From contig JBARXJ010000008.1 in the NCBI GenBank assembly GCA_049647265.1, positions 62,001-126,000 of the forward strand: a DNA stretch of 64,000 bases. The letters run 5' to 3'. The translations under genes and the position numbers were made by a program. How positions within the stretch are numbered: position 1 is the first letter of the stretch; every line of letters starts with the position of its first letter. Shown piece by piece: positions 55,176-63,712 of the stretch. This stretch comes from JAAURB01 sp049647265 (GTDB lineage Bacteria; Cyanobacteriota; Cyanobacteriia; Cyanobacteriales; Microcoleaceae). The notes beneath the pieces are model-generated. The model ran no database searches and was not told the DNA's origin. It saw nothing but the letters and a program-made list of their open reading frames with translations.

Positions 55176-55260
55176 TTGCGTTTAAATAAACAATATAGCT
55201 ATACTGATAACAAATGCACCCTGATGGTAGGGGGAGTTGCCCAGGCGACTCTCTCTTTTT
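55176..55260 (+). ncRNA. Tandem small RNA gene, copy 5
   Basis: Promoter of the second type: TTGCGT (55176-55181), 18 bp, TATACT (55200-55205). The core starts at 55214. The hairpin is GGGGGAG/CTCTCTC with T-run to 55260. Upstream element TTTACGAAAGCTTTAC near 55151. Confidence 0.75.
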
Positions 55261-55341
55261 GTATTTAAATTCACCTCAAATTCATTGATAAAAGCTTTAT
55301 TATTTAGAGGAATGGTTTTACAGAAGCTTTACTAAAAAACG

Positions 55342-55426
55342 TTGCGTTTAAATAAGGAATATCGCTATACTGATAACAAATGCACCCTGATGGTAGGGGG
55401 AGTTGCCCAGGCAGCTCTCTCTTTTT
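55342..55426 (+). ncRNA. Tandem small RNA gene, copy 6
   Basis: Promoter TTGCGT (55342-55347), 18 bp, TATACT (55366-55371). The core starts at 55380. The hairpin is GGGGGAG/CTCTCTC with T-run to 55426. Upstream element TTTACAGAAGCTTTAC near 55317. 166 bp from copy 5. Confidence 0.75.
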
Positions 55427-55507
55427 GTATTTAAATTCAGTTCAAATTCATTGATAAAAGCTTTATTATTCTCATTCTAAACTTTACGAAAGCTTTACTA
55501 AAAAACA

Positions 55508-55592
55508 TTGCGTTTAAATAAACAATATAGCTATACTGATAACAAATGCACCCTGATGGTAGGGGGAGTTGCTCAGGCGACTCTCTCTTTTT
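55508..55592 (+). ncRNA. Tandem small RNA gene, copy 7
   Basis: Promoter TTGCGT (55508-55513), 18 bp, TATACT (55532-55537). The core starts at 55546. The hairpin is GGGGGAG/CTCTCTC with T-run to 55592. Upstream element TTTACGAAAGCTTTAC near 55483. 166 bp from copy 6 and 63 bp before the tldE start. Confidence 0.75.
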
Positions 55593-55654
55593 GTATTTAG
55601 ATTTACTCCTCGGCAGCTTACAATAGGGGAGATGAACGATACCCTCAAGATCTG

Positions 55655-56962
55655 ATGGAAAATTCAGCCCTCGATCAACTCTTACATTTAGCAGCGCAAA
55701 AGGCAGATGCTGCTGAAGTCTATAGCCTCCAAACCCAAAACACACCCATTGAGTTTGAAAATAATCATCTCAAGTCCTTACAAACCAAAGCAACTCTTGG
55801 TTTAGCATTACGAATTATTCATAATGGTAAACTCGGGTTTGCTAGTTCAACCGACTTGACAAGGTTAGAAGAATTAGTCGATGCGGCTTTACAAACGGCT
55901 GAAATTGGCGCACCTGTAGAGTTTGAGTTTGCTAAAGACTTTCACCAAGCTGCACCCGAAAGTGATTATACACCTCCCAGTACGGCGGAATGGGTTCAAA
56001 CCGGTAAAGATTTAATTGAACAAGTTCATCAATATAATTCAGAGATTTTAGTTGAGGCAGAATTTAGTATTCGTCGCAAAAATATCACCATTGCCACCAC
56101 AGAGGGAGTAGAAGCTAAACGATCTTCTCAAACCATTAGTGGTAGTTTATCTGGGAATTTAGTTAGGGGTGAAGATTTCCTAGAAGTATATGCTTATGAT
56201 GTTGTACGCGATCGCCCCCTTGACAGCGATCGCCTACTGCAACAGCTTCTAGAAAAGTATCGCAACGCTGAACTTGCCGCAACCATTCAAACCGGTTCAT
56301 ATCCCGTCTTATTTACGCCTCAAGCCGTGGCGTTAGTGTTTGGCGGCTTATTCAAAACCGTTCTTTCCGGTCAAAGTGTGGTTCAAAAAGCCTCTCCTCT
56401 AGCGGATAAACTGGGTGAAACCCTATTTGACGAACGATTTAATTTATTTGAAGATCCAGAAATTGGGCCAGGGGCTTGCAGTTTTGATGATGAAGGGACA
56501 CCCACAACCGCTAAACATTTAATTAAACAAGGAACCGTACAAAACTTCTATTGGGATCGGCAATGGGGGGCAAGAGGAGAAGCCAAACTCGGTGGAAATG
56601 GCTTTAGAGGCGGTTTATCCCGTCCATATCCCGCGTTAGTGAATTTATGTATTGCGCCGGGTCAATCTTCTATGAGTGATTTAATCGCCAGCTTAGATCA
56701 AGGAATCATTGTAGATCAAGTATTGGGAGCGGGTCAATCGAATCAACTGGCAGGGGAATTTTCCGTCAATTTAGATTTAGGCTATAAAGTCGAAAACGGT
56801 AAAATTGTCGGTCGTCTCAAGAATACAATGGTTGCGGGGAGTATTTTTGAAGCCTTTCAACAAATGGTAGACTTAGGTTCTCAGCCTCAATGGTTTGGGT
56901 CGAGTGCCTTTGTTCCCTGTATTTTATTTGAAAAACTAGGCGTGACGGCACGGCAAAGTTAG
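55655..56962 (+). CDS. pmbA: TldE/PmbA-type subunit of the TldD/TldE metalloprotease
   Basis: A 435-residue protein of the TldD/PmbA family. In known systems TldD and TldE form a heterodimeric protease that degrades unfolded peptides and processes some peptide natural products. The HExxxH zinc motif of TldD is absent, which fits the TldE/PmbA subunit. Conserved parts are TQNTPIEFENNHLKSLQT, CSFDDEGTPTTAKHLIKQGT, GARGEAKLGGNGFRGGLSRP and the terminal STMVAGSI-like NTMVAGSIFEAFQQM. The tldD partner is not in the window. ATG 55655 lies 63 bp after the last RNA copy. Confidence 0.9.
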   Translation: MENSALDQLLHLAAQKADAAEVYSLQTQNTPIEFENNHLKSLQTKATLGLALRIIHNGKLGFASSTDLTRLEELVDAALQTAEIGAPVEFEFAKDFHQAAPESDYTPPSTAEWVQTGKDLIEQVHQYNSEILVEAEFSIRRKNITIATTEGVEAKRSSQTISGSLSGNLVRGEDFLEVYAYDVVRDRPLDSDRLLQQLLEKYRNAELAATIQTGSYPVLFTPQAVALVFGGLFKTVLSGQSVVQKASPLADKLGETLFDERFNLFEDPEIGPGACSFDDEGTPTTAKHLIKQGTVQNFYWDRQWGARGEAKLGGNGFRGGLSRPYPALVNLCIAPGQSSMSDLIASLDQGIIVDQVLGAGQSNQLAGEFSVNLDLGYKVENGKIVGRLKNTMVAGSIFEAFQQMVDLGSQPQWFGSSAFVPCILFEKLGVTARQS

Positions 56963-56998
56963 CTAAAATTAAACATTAAAATCGTTGGGTAAAAAACA

Positions 56999-57775
56999 AT
57001 GATCAAAAAGCTGCAAACAATATTCGTTGTGATTTTAGCAGCGATCGCCCTGAGTGGTTGTGTGCAATATGATTTAGGAATTGAGTTTAGCGATCAAAAC
57101 CATGGTCAGATCACTCAACACATTCAACTCTCACAACAGTTTGTCGATTTAAGTCAAGATGAAATTACGGCTTGGACAGAGAGTATTGAAGATCGAGTTA
57201 AAGCATTAGGCGGAAAAACAGAATTGATTTCTCCTGAGAATTTACAGGTTTCTATTCCTTTTTATAATGGGGCAGAATTAGAACAAAAATTTAATCAATT
57301 TTTTAATCCGACCCCTTCAGAAGCTACATCTGTTACTGAAGTGCCGTTAGCGGAAGTGCCTCAACTTTCAACACAGTCCAATTTAACTCAGTTAAACTTG
57401 CTCTTTTTTCTAAGAAATCGATTAAATTTAGATTTAGATTTGCGATCGCTAGCGTTAGAAGTCACGGATAATCAGATTATTATTGATCCTGAAGGATTAG
57501 TTGATTTAGACTTTAGTTTGACTACACCTTGGGGGGCACATATTATTCAATCTACTTCCGAAGAAGAAGGATTACATCCGTTGGTTGTACGGGCAAAGCA
57601 AGACGGAAAACAAGTGATTTGGCAACTTGAACCGGGAGAAATTAATCATATTGAAGCAATTTTTTGGGTTCCTAGTTTTGTCGGTATTGGAACTGTTGTG
57701 ATTATCCTATTTATCTTTTTAGGATACTTTATTCGATATCGTCTATTTCCGCCTAAAGTGGTTAGAGTAGGTTAA
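56999..57775 (+). CDS. DUF3153 family lipoprotein
   Basis: A 258-residue cyanobacterial lipoprotein. The signal ends in the lipobox ALSGC (cysteine about 21). The body (VQYDLGIEFSDQNHGQITQH, then GKTELISPENLQVSIPFYNG) is typical of DUF3153. A C-terminal transmembrane helix (FVGIGTVVIILFIFLGYFIR) and a short basic tail end the protein, so it is anchored at both ends. Function unknown. It lies between tldE and the glycosyltransferase, spaced by 36 and 18 bp, so all three may be one transcript. Confidence 0.88.
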   Translation: MIKKLQTIFVVILAAIALSGCVQYDLGIEFSDQNHGQITQHIQLSQQFVDLSQDEITAWTESIEDRVKALGGKTELISPENLQVSIPFYNGAELEQKFNQFFNPTPSEATSVTEVPLAEVPQLSTQSNLTQLNLLFFLRNRLNLDLDLRSLALEVTDNQIIIDPEGLVDLDFSLTTPWGAHIIQSTSEEEGLHPLVVRAKQDGKQVIWQLEPGEINHIEAIFWVPSFVGIGTVVIILFIFLGYFIRYRLFPPKVVRVG

Positions 57776-57793
57776 TGACGTATTAAAAAGCCG

Positions 57794-58918
57794 ATGGTTC
57801 ACTTTAAAGTTGATTTCCAAAACTTTAACTCATTTGCAGATATTACCCTGAGTTTAGTAACGGCTTTATCTCAACTTAAAATACCCGTCTCTTTAGAACC
57901 TAGCGAACTCTCTGAAGATATTCTCAAAGTGATTAGTTCTGAAGAGACTAAACAGTTACAATTTTGGATGGATCAATCTCCTTCAGAACTGTTTCAAATT
58001 AAATGGTCTCATTACTGGCCGACGGTTAAAAATATTCAACTACAGGGTTATTTTAACTTTGAATTATTTGCGATTAACTATCAATTCACTCAACTGCAAC
58101 CCCCTTTTGATGAATGGATAGAAAGTACTTGTAAAAATCCTCATCATAAATTAGCCGTCAGTCAATATTGCAAAACAGTCTTATTACAAGCGGGTTGTGA
58201 CGAAAGTCAAGTTTCTGTATTGCCTTTAGGATGTAATCCTATTTTATCTAATTATCCAGATCCGAAGCGATTTTTATTACGCAAACAACGACCGCAAATA
58301 CGATTATTACATTTAACGAATTCTTGGGATTTATATCGATTTGGTACAGATTTATTAATTCCTATTTTCTGTCAAGATTATCCGAATCATCCTCAGATTG
58401 AATTAATGATTAAAGATGGCGGCAGTAATAAAGATTCTTTAGCAAAAATCATAGAAAATACTCAAGAACAGTTAGGTATTCAGATTTCTAATATTCATAT
58501 TGTTAGACAACTTTTAAATAGAGAAGATTTAGCTAAGTTATATTTACTCGCAGATGCCGTGATTGCCCCTTTTAGAGGAGAAGGATTTGCCATTAAATTA
58601 CTCGATGCTTTTGCGGCGGGTTTACCTGTAGCAATGCCGCTGTATGGAGGGCCGACAGAGTATGGAAATTCCAGTAATTGTTATCCAATAGAATATGATT
58701 TAGTTCCCGTGAGACATTGCTACGATACTCAATTTTTTAAACCTCAAAATAATCCTCATTGGGCAGAACCAAAAAGTGAATCAATTCGAGAACAGTTACA
58801 TCTTATTTTAACAGATAACGAACGATTTATTATCGGTCAAAAGGCTAGGGAAACAGCAGAACAATATTCTTGGCAAGCCACAGCCGCTAAACTCATCAAA
58901 ATATTTCGTCAATTATAA
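57794..58918 (+). CDS. Glycosyltransferase, GT-B fold (family 4/1-like)
   Basis: A 374-residue glycosyltransferase. The C-terminal nucleotide-sugar domain shows RLLHLTNSWDLYRFGTDLLI, then EDLAKLYLLADAVIAPFRGE with the family E-x-F-x-x-x-L-L-like GEGFAIKLLDAFAAGLPVA. The N-terminal half is divergent (FNSFADITLSLVTALSQLKI). The donor and acceptor are unknown. ATG 57794 is 18 bp after the lipoprotein stop. Confidence 0.85.
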   Translation: MVHFKVDFQNFNSFADITLSLVTALSQLKIPVSLEPSELSEDILKVISSEETKQLQFWMDQSPSELFQIKWSHYWPTVKNIQLQGYFNFELFAINYQFTQLQPPFDEWIESTCKNPHHKLAVSQYCKTVLLQAGCDESQVSVLPLGCNPILSNYPDPKRFLLRKQRPQIRLLHLTNSWDLYRFGTDLLIPIFCQDYPNHPQIELMIKDGGSNKDSLAKIIENTQEQLGIQISNIHIVRQLLNREDLAKLYLLADAVIAPFRGEGFAIKLLDAFAAGLPVAMPLYGGPTEYGNSSNCYPIEYDLVPVRHCYDTQFFKPQNNPHWAEPKSESIREQLHLILTDNERFIIGQKARETAEQYSWQATAAKLIKIFRQL

Positions 58919-58985
58919 TAAGCAGATCGTAGAGATATTATATGTAACGTTTCTACCCAGAATTGTTAAAAGCTTTATATAATAC

Positions 58986-59726
58986 TTACGCCTGATTTAA
59001 ATAGACTTCCAATAGTCCCCGAAACATTGCTTCTGGCATTAATCTAATTTGAGTTGCTAGATCGGGGTATTTTGCTTTAATATAGTTAAAGATAATTTGG
59101 CGATCGCCACCCGTAATTGCTATTTTACTATCCTGAAAATCTCTTAACCAAGCTTCAATAAAATCTCGTATTCCGGCTAATATCGTATAAGTAATTCCAC
59201 TTTCAATTGCTACTGTTGTATTAATTGCCCAACGTTGCGGTAAATTTCGTGGTATATTGACATCAGGTAAAGCCGCTGTGCGTTGAGAAAGAGTAGAAAA
59301 CTGTAACTTTAAACCCGGTAAAATTGCCCCTCCTATTAAATTTTTATCCCCATCAACCCCTGTAAACGTTAAAGCAGTTCCCGCATCAATCATTAACGCT
59401 GGCAAGCCGTATTCTACTCCTAATCCTAACACAGCTAACCCCCGATCAATCCCTAAAGTTGGATAAAGATTATTCAGAGGTAAATCAGCTAAAGTCATCA
59501 CTTTTACCTGAGATAATTGTTGCCAAAGAATCGTTTGTTGCCCAACAACAGAAGCCAGAAAAATAGGAATTGTTTGATCTTCCTGATAATCTTGAGGATT
59601 AAGATAATCTGTATCCCAATATTTCAGTAATAAATCTCCTTGAAACTTTGCCCAATGGTATCGAGAATTACCAATAACTAACCCCAACCATACCTGATCT
59701 CTCGGCATTATCCTATATAAAATCAT
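58986..59726 (-). CDS. coaX: Type III pantothenate kinase (CoaX-like)
   Basis: Performs the first step of coenzyme A synthesis. A 246-residue ASKHA-fold kinase: LGLVIGNSRYHWAKFQGD is the phosphate-1 loop in its cyanobacterial form (the usual D-x-G-N-T/S is reduced to IGNS), then LGIDRGLAVLGL, LMIDAGTALTFTGV and GGAILPGLKLQF. The aspartate of the first loop appears to be Val/Ile-Gly here, so activity should be checked. A slightly shorter start at M7 (MPRDQVWLG) is possible. Confidence 0.85.
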   Translation of the reverse strand: MILYRIMPRDQVWLGLVIGNSRYHWAKFQGDLLLKYWDTDYLNPQDYQEDQTIPIFLASVVGQQTILWQQLSQVKVMTLADLPLNNLYPTLGIDRGLAVLGLGVEYGLPALMIDAGTALTFTGVDGDKNLIGGAILPGLKLQFSTLSQRTAALPDVNIPRNLPQRWAINTTVAIESGITYTILAGIRDFIEAWLRDFQDSKIAITGGDRQIIFNYIKAKYPDLATQIRLMPEAMFRGLLEVYLNQA

Positions 59727-59772
59727 TAAAAATAAGGCAATAGGTTTAGAGGAAAAAAGCTAAATTTATTAT

Positions 59773-59831
59773 CTTCTTCCCTCTTCCCTCTTCCCTCTTC
59801 CCTCTTCCCTCTTCCTTCTTCCCTCTTCCTT
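59773..59831. repeat. Heptamer tandem repeat (CTTCCCT)n
   Basis: About eight units of CTTCCCT with a few variants lie between the convergent ends of two minus-strand genes. This is the short tandemly repeated heptamer type common in cyanobacteria. Copy number is likely variable. Confidence 0.9.
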
Positions 59832-59835
59832 CGAG

Positions 59836-60852
59836 TTAAAATTGAATCACAGTTTTTAACTGGTCAACCGGGGCTTTAGATAAACGAGGCCCATGAATTT
59901 TAACAACTTCAGACCCGAGGAAATTACCCCAGCGGGCGGCTTCAACAGTACTTAAACCATTGGTGAGTCCATACAAAACTCCACCGGCAAAAGCATCCCC
60001 AGCCCCCACTGTATCAACAGGTTTAACCGGAAAACCAGGAACTTGACTCACTTGCTGTTTCTCTACCACTAAACAGCCTTTTTCACTATTGGTAATAAAC
60101 GCTAAATCTACAATACCAGCCAATTTACGGCTACATTCATCTAAGTCTTCAGTTTGGAAGAAATGACGAACCTCATCTGCATTACAAAAGACGACATCAC
60201 AATAGTCAGAAACCAATTGATGAAAATCATCCGTAAACCGGTCGAGTAAAAACCCATCAGAAAACGTAAACGCCACTTTTACCCCATGCCGTTTTGACTG
60301 TTCCATCGTTTCGACACAAGCTTTACGAGGGTTTTCTGCATCCCACAAATACCCCTCAACATAACTATATTCACACTGCTTTAAATGGTCTAAATTAATA
60401 TCTGTTACCGATAACGTTGTCGCCACTCCCAAATTGGTACACATCGTCCGTTCCGCATCAGGAGTCGTCAACACTAAACAGGTTCCAGTTGGCCCGCCAT
60501 CGCTTTCTGCTGGGGTGACTTCATAGCCAATTCCCACCGCCTCCATATCCTGACGATAAAATTCACCATTGGTATCAGCCCCCACTTTACCCGCATAATA
60601 ACCGCTACCGCCACTTTGTGCGATCGCAATCATTGTATTGGCAGCAGACCCCCCACAGCGTAATTCTAAAGATTGATTTTCTAATTGCTGTAATAAACTC
60701 CCCTGTTGCTGGGCATCCATCAGGGTCATTGCACCCCGATTTAAGCTATGCTGTTGAACAAAATCATCCCCTACAAGTGCCAAAATATCAAGTAACGCAT
60801 TACCCACACCGAAGACGTTGCGAGGTTTTGAAGCTGGTGTATTTCCTGTCAT
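59836..60852 (-). CDS. PfkB family sugar/nucleoside kinase, adenosine kinase-like
   Basis: A 338-residue ribokinase-fold enzyme. The N-terminal GGSAANTMIAIAQSGG and the catalytic motif PVDTVGAGDAFAGGVLYGL (with the base Asp) are both complete. FGVGNALLDILALVGDDFVQ and TTPDAERTMCTNLG resemble adenosine-kinase-like PfkB members common in cyanobacteria. The substrate (adenosine or a sugar) cannot be fixed by sequence reading. The stop is 5 bp from a heptamer repeat. Confidence 0.92.
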   Translation of the reverse strand: MTGNTPASKPRNVFGVGNALLDILALVGDDFVQQHSLNRGAMTLMDAQQQGSLLQQLENQSLELRCGGSAANTMIAIAQSGGSGYYAGKVGADTNGEFYRQDMEAVGIGYEVTPAESDGGPTGTCLVLTTPDAERTMCTNLGVATTLSVTDINLDHLKQCEYSYVEGYLWDAENPRKACVETMEQSKRHGVKVAFTFSDGFLLDRFTDDFHQLVSDYCDVVFCNADEVRHFFQTEDLDECSRKLAGIVDLAFITNSEKGCLVVEKQQVSQVPGFPVKPVDTVGAGDAFAGGVLYGLTNGLSTVEAARWGNFLGSEVVKIHGPRLSKAPVDQLKTVIQF

Positions 60853-60958
60853 TCGAGAATTAAATTGAGAATTGTTTCAAGCGTCCGCAATTAATCATAT
60901 CAAATTCTGGGTTTAGCCATAATAAAAATATCAAATTACATGAATCCATCAAGCAATT

Positions 60959-62515
60959 ATGACACAGGCTAATTTACCCTTACTGATTCAAAAAATGTTA
61001 CAACCGGAATTTTACCCTCATCCGGTACAAACCCCTATTCAGCTTTGTCAAACCCATATTTCCTATATTTTTCTCACGGGAGATTTTGCATATAAAATCA
61101 AAAAAGCCATTAATTTAGAGTTTCTGGATTATTCCACTTTAGAAAAACGTCGCTATTTTTGTCAGCAAGAATTACAAATGAATCAGCCATTAGCCCCACA
61201 GCTATATTTAGAAGTGTTACCCATCGTTAAAATAGAAAATAAATTTAGCTTCGATAGTCATTCTAATCAAATTGTAGAATATGCCCTGAAAATGCGGCAA
61301 TTTCCTCAAGAAAATTTACTGATTAATCAATTTAAAAATAATCAGTTAACTTTACAACAGATGGCAGCGTTAGGAAAAGTTGTTGCTGGATTTCATTTAA
61401 ACGCGCCAACAAACAATGAGATTTTAGAATATGGTAAAATTGATAAAATTCGTCACAGTATCGATCAAAACTTTGAACAAACCGATAAATATATCGGCAT
61501 CATTCTAACTCAGAAACAATACGAGGAAACAAAGCAATTTAATCAGCAGTTTTTCAACCACCGTCAAGCCTTATTTAATCGACGAATACAAAATAAATGG
61601 ATTCGCGAATGTCATGGTGATTTACATCTGAAAAATATTTGTATCTTTGACGATAAAATTACGCTATTTGATCGGATCGAATTTAACAAAGAATTTCGCT
61701 ATGTTGATGTGATGTATGATATCGCTTTTTTAGTAATGGACTTAGAAGCGAGAAACAGAATTGATTTAAGTTATCAGTTTTTAAACAGTTATATAGAAAT
61801 TACAGGAGACTGGGAAGGCTTAGAAATCCTACCATTCTATTTAAGCCGTCAAGCTTATGTTCGGGCAAAAGTGAGTTCAATGACATCAGATGAAACCACT
61901 ATTTCAGAAGAATATAAAATAGAAAATGTTCAAGCAGCAAAACAGTATTATCAACTCGCTTGGCAATATACCCAGCGCCAGAATGGCGGAATAATAATAA
62001 TGTCAGGTTTATCGGGATCGGGTAAGAGTACAATTGCCAGAAAACTCTCTCAAAAAATCGGCGCAATTCAAATAAGAACTGATGCAGTTCGTAAACATTT
62101 AGGTGGTATTCCTTTACATCAAAAAGGAGGAGATGAATTGTATACTTCAGAAATGACGCAGAAAACTTATCACCGATTATTAGAACTCGGAATATTGTTA
62201 GTAAAAGCAGGTTTTTGGGTGATTTTAGATGGAAAATATGACCGGATAAACTTACGAAAAACGGTGATAAAATCCTGTCAGTCTCAAAATTTACCTTTAT
62301 ATATTTTAGAATGTTTTGCCCCTGTAGAAATACTGCGATCGCGCTTACAACACCGTCAAGGAGATATTACGGATGCCACAGTCGATTTATTAGCTTCACA
62401 ACAAGAATCTGCCGAAGCCATAACCTCAGAAGAACAATCTTATCTAACAACAATTGATACCACTAAAAATATTGAAAATCAGTTAGAATATATAATTAAA
62501 AATATCAAACAATAA
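60959..62515 (+). CDS. Fusion of aminoglycoside phosphotransferase-like domain and P-loop kinase
   Basis: A 518-residue two-domain protein. The N-terminal APH/ChoK-like domain (about 1-320) has the catalytic loop CHGDLHLKNICIFDD and the metal aspartate in FDRIEFNKEF. The C-terminal domain (about 335-518) is a P-loop nucleoside/gluconate-kinase type with GLSGSGKSTIARKLS and an RTDAVRKHL switch. This fusion is widespread in bacteria without an established substrate. It ends 6 bp before the membrane protein gene, which is probably co-transcribed. Confidence 0.88.
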   Translation: MTQANLPLLIQKMLQPEFYPHPVQTPIQLCQTHISYIFLTGDFAYKIKKAINLEFLDYSTLEKRRYFCQQELQMNQPLAPQLYLEVLPIVKIENKFSFDSHSNQIVEYALKMRQFPQENLLINQFKNNQLTLQQMAALGKVVAGFHLNAPTNNEILEYGKIDKIRHSIDQNFEQTDKYIGIILTQKQYEETKQFNQQFFNHRQALFNRRIQNKWIRECHGDLHLKNICIFDDKITLFDRIEFNKEFRYVDVMYDIAFLVMDLEARNRIDLSYQFLNSYIEITGDWEGLEILPFYLSRQAYVRAKVSSMTSDETTISEEYKIENVQAAKQYYQLAWQYTQRQNGGIIIMSGLSGSGKSTIARKLSQKIGAIQIRTDAVRKHLGGIPLHQKGGDELYTSEMTQKTYHRLLELGILLVKAGFWVILDGKYDRINLRKTVIKSCQSQNLPLYILECFAPVEILRSRLQHRQGDITDATVDLLASQQESAEAITSEEQSYLTTIDTTKNIENQLEYIIKNIKQ

Positions 62516-62521
62516 CTTATA

Positions 62522-63541
62522 ATGTTTGTTTTAACAAATAAAAAGCCAATCGCATTAATCTGTATATTTTTAATTATTGTATTAGGTATTATTGTTAATC
62601 TTAACCTCTTGAACCTGTGGGATTACGATCCAGGAGGCAACGATATTTACTATACTTGGTTAGAAGGAAAGCGCTTACTTGCAGGGGAAAACCCATACGC
62701 CAGAATATTAGCCGGAAATATGAGAGAAAATGATAAATACGCCACTTATTTTCCTCTATTTTATATACTTTCAGCCTTGACTCAATGGATAGGATTTCAA
62801 GACTATTCCGTCTGGTTAAATGTATGGCGACCGATATTTTTAGCCTTTAATCTTGGCATTGGAATTTTAATCTTTTATCAATTTTATCGAGAAAATCTAT
62901 TACTATTAGGATTATTTGCAGCAATATTTTGGTTATTTAGTCGCTGGACAATTCATGTCACTAGAATTGTACATATAGAATTTATTGCGATTTTCTTACT
63001 CCTCCTTTCTCTCATATTATTACCTCGTAAAACGTATACTTCTTTTATTCTATTTGGCTGTTCCTTAGCCATCAAACAAGTTGCCATCTTCTTAACTCCT
63101 CTCTATCTAATTTGGGCTTGGCAACTCGCAGATAGAAATAAACTCAAAGAAGTCATTTTTGCTATATTTTATATCAGTATAATTCCGGCTATTGTATCCT
63201 TACCCTTTATGTTGTGGAATGCAGAAGGCTTTTTTAAATCTATTTTATTCTCTGCTACAAGACTCCCCGATAGTCATATTAAAGCTGCTTCACTCGATGC
63301 CTTAATTCAAGTCAATTATCCCACATTTGTAGGAATTAAAGCCAAGCTACCCATGCTATTTTTAATGGGTTTAATCTTTCTCAGTTCCATGAAACGACAA
63401 ATTGGAATCTATACCAGTGTACTATTAATGATGGCAGTCTTTCTTAACTTCAACTCCGTCCTATTTTTACAATACTTTTCCTGGATCGTTGCCTTTATTC
63501 CATTGGTATTATGCGATTACTATATTATTAGCAGGGAGTAA
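62522..63541 (+). CDS. Polytopic membrane protein, GT-C/GT87-like (DUF2029 type)
   Basis: A 339-residue protein with about nine transmembrane helices. The first loop after helix 1 carries DYDPGGNDIYYTWLEGKRLL followed by LAGENPYARI, a pattern of GT-C glycosyltransferases that use lipid-linked sugars (acidic residues in loop 1). No further family motif. It is directly downstream of the kinase fusion. A role in envelope glycan assembly is possible. Confidence 0.7.
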   Translation: MFVLTNKKPIALICIFLIIVLGIIVNLNLLNLWDYDPGGNDIYYTWLEGKRLLAGENPYARILAGNMRENDKYATYFPLFYILSALTQWIGFQDYSVWLNVWRPIFLAFNLGIGILIFYQFYRENLLLLGLFAAIFWLFSRWTIHVTRIVHIEFIAIFLLLLSLILLPRKTYTSFILFGCSLAIKQVAIFLTPLYLIWAWQLADRNKLKEVIFAIFYISIIPAIVSLPFMLWNAEGFFKSILFSATRLPDSHIKAASLDALIQVNYPTFVGIKAKLPMLFLMGLIFLSSMKRQIGIYTSVLLMMAVFLNFNSVLFLQYFSWIVAFIPLVLCDYYIISRE

Positions 63542-63636
63542 AAATAGATTTATTATTTGCCCTTTATCCTTTGTCATTGGTGATTTTTTCTATACATCTT
63601 CGGTGATAAAATACTATGAATGAACAACGAATGACC

Positions 63637-63667
63637 AAAAAATAACCCGGCTTCATAGAGAAACCGG
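63637..63667 (-). terminator. Rho-independent terminator of the aldolase gene
   Basis: On the minus strand CCGGTTTC (63660-63667) pairs with GAAGCCGG (63647-63654) around a TCTAT loop, followed by GTTATTTTTT (T-rich to 63637). It lies 46 bp downstream of the aldolase stop. GGTTTC/GAAACC hairpins of this type are frequent in cyanobacteria. Confidence 0.7.
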
Positions 63668-63680
63668 ATTGATATTAAGA

Positions 63681-63699
63681 GGTGCGTCAGTCACGCACC
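63681..63699. repeat. Palindromic interspersed repeat GGTGCGT-CAGTC-ACGCACC
   Basis: A perfect 7-bp stem (63681-63687 with 63693-63699) followed by CTAC. The form GGTGCGTNNNNNACGCACCCTAC is a well-known dispersed palindrome in cyanobacterial intergenic DNA. It lies between the aldolase stop and its terminator. Confidence 0.75.
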
Positions 63700-63712
63700 C
63701 TACGAATCAAAT

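Noticed and set aside
54270..55592. CRISPR array
   Set aside because: Units contain promoters and terminators, spacing is irregular in the first four, and the spacers are related rather than unique.
55655..56962. TldD subunit
   Set aside because: The HExxxH zinc motif is absent; the protein fits TldE/PmbA.
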